Under the pieces are notes generated by a model, which saw nothing but the letters and a program-made list of their open reading frames with translations, searched no databases and had not been told where the DNA came from. Shown here in pieces: positions 54,897-64,000 of a DNA stretch of 64,000 nucleotides. Origin of the DNA: Malus domestica (lineage: Eukaryota > Streptophyta > Magnoliopsida > Rosales > Rosaceae); NCBI RefSeq assembly GCF_042453785.1, contig NC_091671.1:36471001-36535000 (forward strand). Reading direction: 5' to 3'. The translations under genes were made by a program, and so were the position numbers. The stretch's first letter is position 1. Each line of letters begins with the position of its first letter.

Positions 54897-57308
54897 ATGT
54901 CGGTCGAGAGCCCCTTCGAAGCATGGGAGGAGGTACAGCGCCATGGGCAGGACTTGGCGGACCGCCTCACGCAGGGCTTCACGGGTTTAATTCAGTCCCA
55001 CATCACTCCGCCGTCGTTTCATTGGCCAAACCCTAACACATCGAAGCTCTTCGACCTCGAATTCCCGAACCAGAGTTTTGGCAAGAGGGATTTTGTTGGC
55101 TTGGTGGCTGAGAACCCGGGCATTAACGGGGTTTCTGCGATTCTTGATATCGGTAACAGGATTGGGCAAGCCGGGGCGGATTTTGGGGCGTGCTTGAATG
55201 GGATGCTTCAGCAGTTCTTTAGGGCCTTACCCGTGCCGTTTAGGCATGATGAGAATGTTGATTTGGCGGCAATTCGGATTGATTCGGGTAAGGCTAAGCA
55301 CAGAGCTGATATGATTTTGAGTGGCAAGGAGGATTTGGGGCCGTTGAAGGAACGGTTGAAGGATTTCAGGGTTGTGGAGAGTGATGGTGGCTCTGATGGT
55401 GTGGTGGATGAGGAACTTGGTGGCTTGAATCTAAGGTCTGCTGGTCTTCTGGGTAGACCACTGGTAAGTTTTTTTCAACCTATTGTAGTATGTAATTTAT
55501 GGTCTTTATGTATGAACTAGTTGCACCTTTCATTTCTAATTGGAGCACCAAGTTACATTTTTAACTTGTTACAGAACCACACATATGAATTATGATAGAG
55601 CATGATTGTGTTTCATAGATAATCACTTAGTGCTGATAGAAGTGGACATTTGCTCAAGTTGTTTTTTGAAAGGAAAATATGTCATGTGATAAGTCCTAGA
55701 TTAAAGTTTACCACTTTTTTGTAATTAGTAAGGTGCTCAATAATTTCATGCAATGTTAGAATTCGTGATAGAATGTTATAGTCACTTTTTCATGTACGCG
55801 GTGCAGTAAGTTCAGGATAAGTTGTAGGATTTTTTGTTCTGAGGATAGTTTGTATGCTAAACTAGAACTCATGATGAGGGGAATTGTTGAAACGGATGCT
55901 ATTTCGTTTTTCTTCTGGGAAGTTTTGTAGTGTTGTGATTGGTGGTAGAGTAAACTATAACCATTTGCCTATAATCTACAGGGTGTTTAATATTTTCATG
56001 AAATTCTAGGATTTCTAATGCACATTGTGTTTATGATTGGTAGAAGTTTGATTGATATGGGAAATTTATTCATGAAGTGTATTTGGAATGCCATTTACAG
56101 TTTACTGGTCAGTGGAACTAGTTGTGATCATTACCAATATCCTGTTAGCAGCATCAATTTGTTGTTATCATTCTCATCACTTTGTCGTTATTACTAATCA
56201 CCCATACCATTAGTTGCAATCCTTTGGAATTTTAGATGGTTGGTCTTGGTGGTATAGTGGTAAGTATTCCTGCCTGTCACGCGGGTGACCCGGGTTCGAT
56301 CCCCGGCAACGGTGCATCGTTTTTCGTCTTTGTTGTTGTTGTTGTTGTTGTTGTTGTTCTTGGTAGTGCAATTACTGACTGCTTTTATTTTTTATTTTTT
56401 ATTTTTTTGTGGGGTACTGGAGTGCAGGGGACTGTAAATACCACAACAAGTTATGATACTAGAACCCGTAAGCTGGAAAGTTCTTTCCTTGCAAAGGGAG
56501 ACTTATGGAGAGTAGAGGCGTCTAGTGGCAGTTCCACATCTAGAAATGACAATTCATCACTTTTCCTTGTCCAGCTTGGGCCGTTACTCTTTGTTCGTGA
56601 TGCAACTCTTCTTCTTCCAGTGCATTTGTCAAAGCAACACCTGCTTTGGTATGGCTATGATAGGAAGGTATGAATAAATTCTGTTGGCCAATTGTATTTT
56701 GTTACTTCAAGTGTAAAAGTAATTGTTTATCAAACCTGAATAGTTATACTATATCTAGAGATAAAATGATAAATAGAATATGAATCTCATTTATGTTTGA
56801 GTTGTGCTCTACTTCTCTCTTTTCCCCCATCATCCAAAATTGACTATTTGGAATAGATTTTCGACCTAGCATTTTATTTGAAGATCTTGTCAATGCATCA
56901 CTAATATCATAAGAAAGGAATAATCTTGTGCTTGATTGTTTCTGTAACAAGTGAAAGTCTCATTAGAAGTCACCAGTAGAGCATCCAATGCACCAAAAGT
57001 ATGGAAGAAGAAAAGAAAAACCTGAAACTTAAATATGTGAATCAATTGCAAGGTGTACAAGAGTAAAACTAATTGGGTGGACTATTGAGGCATTATATCA
57101 TGTATAGAAGCTTGATGCTTCTCCACATTTTCCAGTTTCCTTGCCATGTTCTCATATACTCGTTTCATTTATCAGAATAGGGTGCATTCTCTTTGTCCGG
57201 CTGTGTGGTCAAAACACAGAAGGTGGCTCTTAATGTCAATGGTCTGCCTGAAACCATTAACTTGTGTAAGTTGATTCTTTAGAATACATATTTCTGTGCT
57301 TTCATATA

Positions 57309-57342
<34 letters not shown>

Positions 57343-59890
57343 TTTTGTGTTTCAGTGTCGGCACTATTATTGTGTCTATGGCGTTGGTTCTCATGATCAC
57401 TCTCTCTGTGCCCAGTCGTTTGTTGATTTACAGTTTCCAAACGGGCAGTTTACATATATATCTGGTGAAGGACTTAGTACAAGTGCTTTCTTACCTCTTT
57501 GTGGAGGCCTTCTACAAGCTCAAGGTCAATATCCTGGAGAAATGATATTCAGTTTCTCTCGCAAGGTTAGATTGCAAACTAGTAAAATGCTTTTTACAAA
57601 GAATTGTAGTAGTTTTATTCACAATTTGTACCAGAATAGACTTATATAGATTATTTTACGCTTAGTCTTCTTGTTTGATTATAGTTAAGATTGTTTAAAT
57701 CTTTTTTGTTTCAGAATAAGTGGGGAACACGCATCACACCCATGATACAATGGCCAGATAAGTCTTTTACACTGGGTTTTTCGCAAGCCTTGGCTTGGCA
57801 GCGATCTGGTCTTATGGTGAAGCCCACAATTCAGTTCAGGTTTGGTTATGCTGTCTCTCTATTATTTTAGCTGTACATTATTGTCTTTCCATTCTAAAGG
57901 TTCTTCTCTTATGTGCTATGTTGAGGGTTTACAAGAAAAGAGGTATATCAGTTGTTGATACTGGTCTCTATAATAATTAACCACCCAGAAAAACTCAAAT
58001 GAATTTTACTTATGCTGTTCTGAATCTGATGATAATATGCTGTTGAAGTGGTATTACCGTTCCCTTCTGGTCTCTGCACATGTCTTGACGAAAAATTATG
58101 CCAAAAAAAAAAGAAGAAGAAGAGCATTAAAATATTTTTACCCTAAGAGAGCTAGGTCTGAAGGATGCCTTTGAGGCCACTGATTTGTTCCAGCAAGACT
58201 TTCGCATCCCAATCTTAATTCTTTCTCAGCTTTTTATGATTCTATGGGTTGAGTTGGGCAAAAGGTATGTTCTCAAGTTGAACTGGGGCTTAACAAGAGT
58301 AATTTTGTTTTGATATTTCATAGAGTTTCACAAGGTGATCATCATATGACGCATGTCTGATGTAACTGTAGGAAATGGTTGGAAATTTTGGAATCTTTGA
58401 CTTGCACATGTTTATGTGGCCTAAGATGTGATATTAATCATTAGAGGTTAATTCACATCTGGTTTATTTTGCGGAGGGAAAATTGGTACCCAGCATGTTT
58501 TAAACTACTTTCTTCTATCCCTGTTAAGCCTGTGCACATCAGTAATATTGACATCTTTTAACTACGTCAAGTAACACATGAAAATTCATCTTTCATCTTC
58601 ATGTGCGCTTTTAACATTCATTAGTTGGTGTTGATATGTTTCATGGAATTTTACAATGGTCAGTTTATGTCCCACTATTGGTGGAAGCAATCCTGGTTTG
58701 CAGGCAGAGCTCATTCACTCAGTGAAGGAGCAGCTGAATCTTATATGTGGTGGTGCATTTACAGCACATCCTTCTGCTTTTGCTTCAATATCGGTATGTT
58801 ATTGCTGATACCAGTGCTTATTCTATCATTTTTAGCCTTTAGTTCTCTGGGATCTCACTTATTTTCTTATGCAGCACAAACTTTGTCACCTTTATCCTTA
58901 CTTAAGCTTTTAATTTCATGAAAACATCTCAAGAAAATTTTATTTCACTCTGCTCTTTTCATGATTTCCAAGTAAAATCAAAAGTTATTGAAGACCCTAT
59001 TCGTCGGAAAACTGTTTGCTTGATTGTGAAGTGTGTACCATCTGATTTTTTCTTGTATTGATATTTTGGCAAACTTGGCTATGTTTGGGTGAGGTGTTAC
59101 CAAATCCCAGGGAATTGTGGTCAAGTTAGTAAGGAATAGATCACAAAAAGTTAGGAGGGATTAGAAATGCATCATATGAGCATAACCAAGGAATGTGGGA
59201 GGGATTTGCAAAAAAATCCCCTACTTGGAGGGAGTCATTTACAAATCCCGCCTATATGCTTGTTGATGCTCATATGATGTACATCTAAACCCTCCTATCT
59301 AATATTTTGTGATCCATTCCTTACTAACTTGTCATTAAACCCTTGGGACTTGGAAATCCCTCACCTAAACATATCTTGTAAGTTTTATAATGCTGTGGTG
59401 ATTTGCGAAGCTTTTTCATTTAACTTCATTGTATATGTATAAATCATGAAACACACATTTACTAACAACGTTCCTACACGCTCACTAACAACATTCCTTT
59501 ATATGTTTATCCCGTATACAGTTACGTTATATGATACAGTTCATTTCCATTAGCATTAAGTTGTATTAGGTATTTGACCTTGCAATTCAGTTACCATATA
59601 CAACGTATATAACATATTTGTTCGGGCTCTTGGGTATCTACTTTTTTGCTATAAGTTGTGTTTGAAATAACTTACGCACAAGTCACTTTTTTGCTATAAG
59701 TTGTACTTTGCCGTACTCGCTTTTCTCTTACTATCTTCTTCTTTGTTCGGTCTTGCATCGTCAGGTTGGCAGATCCAAATGGAATGGAAATGTTGGGGAC
59801 TCGGGGATCGTTTTAAGAGTGGATACTCCTCTTTCCAATGTTGGTCGACCATACTTCTCGATTCAGTTAAATAATGTTCTTGAATTTTGA
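54897..59890 (+). CDS. Probable plastid-envelope protein, TGD4-like (intact, 6 exons)
   Basis: Exons are 54897-55463, 56428-56667, 57356-57565, 57715-57839, 58664-58793 and 59765-59890; all have GT-AG junctions and join in frame to 465 residues. It starts MSVESPFEAWEEVQRHGQDL and ends VGRPYFSIQLNNVLEF. Landmarks: GDLWRVEASSGSS, RDATLLLPVHLSKQHLLWYG, YGVGSHDHSLCAQSFVDLQF, WGTRITPMIQWPDKSFTLGF and ELIHSVKEQLNLICG. Alternating hydrophobic strands without helical membrane spans suggest a beta-barrel, consistent with an outer-envelope protein. I recall an uncharacterised Arabidopsis relative of TGD4, a lipid-transfer protein of the plastid outer envelope; that assignment is tentative. Exon 5 was placed by requiring the split Ser codon AG|T to resolve. 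Intron 1 carries a tRNA-Asp sequence and intron 5 a MITE. Confidence 0.8.
56243..56314 (+). tRNA. tRNA-Asp: tRNA-Asp(GUC) gene or relic in intron 1
   Basis: The 72-nt sequence has the D arm TATAGTGGTAAGTATTC, anticodon loop CTGTCAC (GTC at 56276-56278), and T arm CCGGGTTCGATCCCCGG, as in plant tRNA-Asp. The 5' acceptor strand GTCTTGG pairs poorly with the 3' strand CAACGGT: two mismatches and two wobbles, while the normal GTCGTTG would pair. The other stems are sound. It may be a dead or diverged copy, on the same strand as the host gene. Confidence 0.75.
56328..56356. repeat. (TTG)n microsatellite
   Basis: About nine TTG units just after the tRNA. Confidence 0.9.
57305..57346. repeat. (TA)n plus poly-T tract before exon 3
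   Basis: A TA run merges into about 21 T, ending ten bases before the intron 2 acceptor; it may act as an unusually long polypyrimidine tract. Confidence 0.85.
59079..59375. mobile_element. Fold-back MITE in intron 5 of the TGD4-like gene
   Basis: Arms of about 110 bp are inverted repeats: TATGTTTGGGTGAGG, AAGTTAGTAAGGAAT and CATCATATGAGCAT on the left match the reversed right arm (TATGTTTAGGTGAGG, AAGTTAGTAAGGAAT, CATCATATGAGCAT). No target duplication was fixed. Confidence 0.8.
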
Positions 59891-60862
59891 TGGCTTAGGT
59901 CCCAACAGAGTGCAAAATGCAAGTGTATATAGTCAGTCTCAAGCTCAAAAACACCCACCACATGTGAATATGTGAATCATGTTCTACTGCTAATTATACT
60001 AATGTTACCTGTTTTTTCTCCACTGAGACCTTTTTTGTTTTCTTTTAATTTTTTTTTTTTCAATTTTTTTTGCTTGTAATGTTCACTAATTAAAATTTTT
60101 GCCCTTCTGGAGAGAAAAGTCTTTTCACTATGTGCGGCGCCTTCAGATATTCCCTTGTACATAAAGCTAAATTTAAGTACGCAGTAAGATTTATTGCACA
60201 GGATATACAAAATCATCGCATTTCGTTTTTAGTTTTCATTTTTTGTGCTCCGACGATAAGTTCCTGTCCGGCGGCAACTGTTAAGTCACTACCAAGTCCA
60301 ACCCGGCGTATGCTGAATGGGTTCATACGGACCAGCTTGTCCTTTCTTGGATGAATGGCTACTCTGGGTCATCAGGCTCTTGCCGCGACTGCCTGATATA
60401 CGATAGCCCGTTGAGTTTGGCTTGCTCTTCAACAGCGCTATGCCTTGAAAACGAAAGCCGCATTCTTCAACTTTGTGTCACTTTTCTTCCAGACCAGGAA
60501 GAAAAGTTATCATTCCAATCTTTCCAAAAATGAGAGGATTAGAATGGAGAATTATTTTCACGTCTAATCCTCTCAGAATGAAAAATCACTCTCCTCTTGC
60601 TTCAATCTACCTTGAATTTCGAGAATTTTCCACTGGAGTTCAATCATCTAGACCAAACAAGGCCTAATGGAAGGATTTCGGGATAGGAAAAACCAAACTT
60701 CACATCATTCAGAATGCAGAAAGGGTATTCAGCTCTACAAAAAAAAAAAAAAATGAAAAATAAAAAACGAGACACAAAATTGAGAAAAACCTTAATCATG
60801 CTTGCATTTCAATGGCTGTTGAACAATTAAAATTGGTATTTGCTACGGTTCAGCTCAAAGAC
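59891..60862. other. Spacer between the TGD4-like gene and the seipin relic
   Basis: 3' UTR of the TGD4-like gene, then spacer with a poly-A run near 60740. No gene supported. Confidence 0.5.
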
Positions 60863-62301
60863 TTATTTAGTGTTCCTTGGAAGCACATAACTGCTTTTCT
60901 GCCAGAAAATAATGTTTGAGTGATCAAATTTCTTAGTACTGTAACATATTTTCGGTCTTCCTCTTGGGACAATAATAGGTCTGAAAAATGCTAGGATGAA
61001 CATCAACTCTGCCAAAAATGAAACAAGACTTGTCCACACAAATATTGTTCTCCTCCACTTCCTAACAAACCTTTTTGACCGAGGAAGCTCAGATTCGAGC
61101 ACTAGTGATGCAGCGTAAATTTGAGGTAAGCCGGCACCATTTTGGAACTCGGCTCTTTGCTCTAGTATCACCTTCAAGTAGGCAGTCGGCTCGAGTCCTT
61201 CAATGTGTCCGCTCATTTTTATGTTCAGAACTTGCGTTTCTGACTGTAAACCGGTAATGAGAGGAGCGGTTTTGAGAAATGTTTCGATGAAGTGAATTGG
61301 CTCGCTTTTGTATCGCAGCATGCACGGATGGCTTGAGCTAGCTTTGACACTGCCGTTTGCTGACAAGAACTCGACCCTTACCTTACTAACAATCTGTGAT
61401 CAGATGTCATACCTGAAAAACACCCAGCTTGTGATTATATTCGGATTCAGGTGCAGTTAACGAAACAGCGAGCTGCAATTTGTGGTTATAAGGTATCGCA
61501 CGGTCGCTACTGACACGAGAAGATGACATGAGTGGTACAAAAGCAACTGGACATGATTTGGTATAATCAAAGTTGAGGGCTTCTGTTGTCTGAATTGGAT
61601 TCTCAACCAAGTGTCTCATAATAAATCCACTTAGTACAAACGCGAATGCCAGAATTCCAAGAAGCATGGAACGCACATAGAGTGACCTGAAGAAAGCAAA
61701 CCCTACATTCACTGCCACTGACTTTTGAGCTTGCACGCGGCAGGATACCGCTGAAGTAACATTTTTAGATATGACACTGCACATTCTTGGTACATTTTTG
61801 AGAGTTCGAAATGGAAACAAGAAGAGCATGAACGAGAAATAGGATAATCGAATTGGAAGCGTGAAAAATGCGACCACTAGACTAAGTTGAAAACCTATGA
61901 TTTTATCAGTAATGCCACAACGAATGCCAAAGTTTTCAAAAAGAAATGGATTGTAGCTTCGTAATGGAGAATGTACCATTTCGGCCAAATTGATAAAATC
62001 TCTTCTTTCTTCAACCTCATTTTTCACACTCCAATCCGAACTAGGCCTCCTTTCTTTTCCATGTCCACCCTGACCCCGAGGGAGATTTGCATGCAGCAAA
62101 GCTAGGTTTCAGCGTCCTTCGGTCCATGATCACCTTGTCAGCTCCATCTTGAGCTGGTTTCAGCACAGAACATTTCAGGACATTGAACAATTTGTGTGAA
62201 TTCACGTCACATTTGGGATCGAAACTCCATAAACCATTCTGGGTTTTTAAGAAACGATGATCGCCAGGAAGACCAGTATCAAGAATTTCTGGCTCATCCA
62301 T
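60863..62301 (-). pseudogene. Seipin (SEIPIN2/3-type) gene, frame-broken
   Basis: The ATG at 62301 starts MDEPEILDTGLPGDHRFLK, and that frame stops at 62041. Another frame (from about 62100 to 61407) carries IIGFQLSLVVAFFTLPIRLS, the membrane span SMLLGILAFAFVLSGFIM, then NFDYTKSCPVAFVPLMSS, YNHKLQLAVSLTAPESEYN and KLGVFQ. A third (61381-60863) carries VRVEFLSANG, PIHFIETFLKTAPLITGLQS, VLNIKMSGHIEGLEPTAYLK and a C-terminal span FVWTSLVSFLAELMFILAFF. These are the seipin domain and its two membrane helices, which organise lipid-droplet formation at the ER. Between the second and third parts only 31 bases (GTATGA...TAAG) remain where an intron is expected, too short for a plant intron. One frameshift plus this deletion suggest a pseudogene. 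Confidence 0.8.
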
Positions 62302-63293
62302 GGTGATGAATTAGAACAAAAAAGTGGCACTTGGAACTGGATACAGTTAGACTAGGGACTGAAATGGTTGCAATTTGCAACTATAATAACTGTATGGAGG
62401 ACCATTTATAGGCGGGAAAGAGATGACGTGGCAATAATAACTTAGGCGGTTCAGATTGGATGGCGCATCATGACACACAATTCAACACTGGACTTGTTCA
62501 TGTCTCAATCTAAGAAATCTTCAAAAACTTTGAGCGATAGTGGGAGTGTTATCTGTCTGTTGGCTAGTGGCACAACTACCCAGGTGAATCCCCGGCTAGC
62601 TCAATTAGGAATTTCCAGATTGTTTTCTTTCACCAACTTGATTGGAGTAATGGATGATACATCAAAACAAATCTTGAACGTTGAATCTCGAAACTAAACT
62701 CGTATTTTGTCTACTGGTAGTTGTTTCTGCTTAGTTGGAGGATATCCCCGATTCAACTCACATAAATGTGAGGATGACACATATTTATGATGAGTTTGAT
62801 TTGATACATAACTTTTCTGCGGAGGTTTATCCCATTGTAAATTCTATCGTTCGTAAAAAATGTTGGATTTTGATGTATTATGTACAAAAGTGTCATGTCA
62901 TTTGGTGATTGAAATGTATGAAAATGAATACTTGAACACTATTTTCTAGGGAGCTGTAGTCACACCCAGCATTTATCTCTTAACACCAGTCCACTGAACA
63001 CTTGCAGAGATGTTCGGGGGAATGTGCCCAAACAATTTCACGACGAGCAGCACCAAATTTCACACAGCATGCCACAATTTGATTGTGAGGGTGAAGAAAG
63101 AAAATGCAGGTTTCTTTGCACCAAATGTGGGAGAAATATAATATTGACATTAACTGGAAAAATAAAATCAAGAAACCAATTATTCTTCAATAACTTCAAA
63201 ACATATTTGTCTCATAATCTCCTTTTAAAAAAAATATGGACCAATTGAATTTGAGAAAAATAATTTGAAAACCTTCATTTCTTCAGCTTTTCA
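62302..63293. other. Spacer between the seipin relic and the receptor kinase
   Basis: No gene seen; includes the seipin upstream region and the kinase 3' flank. Confidence 0.5.
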
Positions 63294-63984
63294 TCACTGT
63301 AAATTATTAAGTAGCTTGCTTGTTGAGGAATGTTCCATGTTCTCATCCTTACTAGGAAGAGAAACCGAGGAATCAACCCACGGACCCTCCATTGATGCGC
63401 CTCGTACATGACTATCTTGTGAGAATATGGAAACGTTTGTTTGACTGTCTTGTGATAGCCTCTCAAAGGCCTTAAACCTTGCATCTTGTTCCACTGGACC
63501 GCGCTTCATTGGTGCTTGAACTGGAGTTTTGCCTTCAAGCATGCTTACTACAGAAGACATGGTTGGTCTGAGAGTGGGAGATGGATTTGTGCATAAGAGC
63601 GCCAGGTTCAGCATTGTCATCGCCTCCGTTTTAGAGTAGTTTGAACCAAGATCTGGATCCACGAGTTCTAGCATGTTTCCTTGCTCTTGTAGAACATAGG
63701 CCTTCACAAACATTTAGCACCTCTTAGAACATATAAATTTTGTTTATTTTAAGGACATTTTGAATGTTCATAACATGAAGAGCGGACCCGGAAGATCTTC
63801 TAAGGATTACGGAGTAGAATGGATAAAACTTACCCCATCAAGAAGATACACGAACTCCTCCTTTGGCTTGTAACCCGTGTTGCTCTTTCCACTAACAATT
63901 TCTAAGGCAACGATACCAAAACTGTAAACATCTGCCTTGTCAGTTAAGTAACCTCTCATTGCGTATTCAGGAGCCATATAACCT
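63294..63984 (-). CDS. LRR receptor-like kinase, last two exons (partial)
   Basis: Exons on the minus strand are 63984-63834 and 63701-63294, with the start beyond the window. The first encodes the kinase subdomain VIII-IX region: [40 protein letters not shown]. The second gives [40 protein letters not shown] and a Ser-rich tail ending SKLLNNLQ. The signature matches the LRR-VIII-2 family (At1g53430/At1g07650 type) with an extracellular LRR-malectin part not visible here. It is a plasma-membrane Ser/Thr kinase by family knowledge; both exons are clean. Confidence 0.9.
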
Positions 63985-64000
63985 CTGCAGAAATAGCATA

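Noticed and set aside
56236-56427. N-terminal extension of the open frame before exon 2 of the TGD4-like gene
   Set aside because: It translates through the tRNA-Asp and TTG repeat; a clean AG acceptor at 56427 explains exon 2.
60520-60670. Possible MITE end (TTGTTTGGTCTAG reversed)
   Set aside because: No partner inverted repeat or target duplication found nearby.

Overview
This is nuclear DNA from a dicot plant. The reasons are spliced genes with GT-AG introns, dense LTR retrotransposons, MITEs and tRNA-derived SINEs, and plant-only families (FBD F-box proteins, BES1/BZR1, an LRR-VIII-type receptor kinase). Repeat and gene flavour recall Rosaceae, possibly apple or pear; that is an impression from memory, not a proof. 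All calls come from reading the sequence; nothing was searched or aligned by program.

Layout. (1) 1-2.0 kb: 3' part of a small LTR retroelement whose ORF ends in a captured piece of NADP-isocitrate dehydrogenase. It sits inside exon 1 of a ribosomal protein SA (RPSA) copy on the minus strand. (2) 3.2-23.2 kb: a head-to-tail array of six F-box/LRR/FBD copies. Three are intact (start codons at 3631, 10033, 21418), one has lost most of its FBD to a stop codon, and two are remnants. Each copy keeps the same leader intron and, where present, an exon 2 of exactly 135 nt. MITEs, a hAT-like element, SINEs and amplified promoter modules lie between them. (3) 24-27 kb: a Tourist-like MITE and a decayed copy of a Cys-rich plant gene. 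(4) 28.4-31.6 kb: an intact BES1/BZR1 transcription factor gene, best matched to BEH4, whose stop codon is made by splicing. (5) 32.8-52.3 kb: three decayed F-box/FBA copies on the minus strand. Between the second and third lies a 14.9-kb Copia element split by a 9.7-kb nested Gypsy-like element of opposite orientation. The nested element has gag remnants, no visible pol, an antisense gene-like ORF, and long arrays of short repeats and perfect palindromes. (6) 50.6-53.1 kb: a MULE-like element with 9-bp target duplications and a second long-TIR element. (7) 54.9-59.9 kb: an intact six-exon gene for a probable plastid-envelope protein (TGD4-like, tentative) with a tRNA-Asp gene or relic in intron 1. 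(8) 60.9-62.3 kb: a damaged seipin gene, minus strand. (9) 63.3-64 kb: the last two exons of an LRR receptor kinase, minus strand, continuing beyond the window.

Functionally, the intact host genes are three probable SCF substrate adaptors, a brassinosteroid-response transcription factor, a plastid-envelope protein and a receptor kinase. The rest is mostly a record of local duplication and transposition. The most unusual objects are the nested element with its palindrome arrays and antisense ORF, the gene-capturing retroelement in RPSA, and the modular amplification of promoter and leader-intron pieces in the F-box array.
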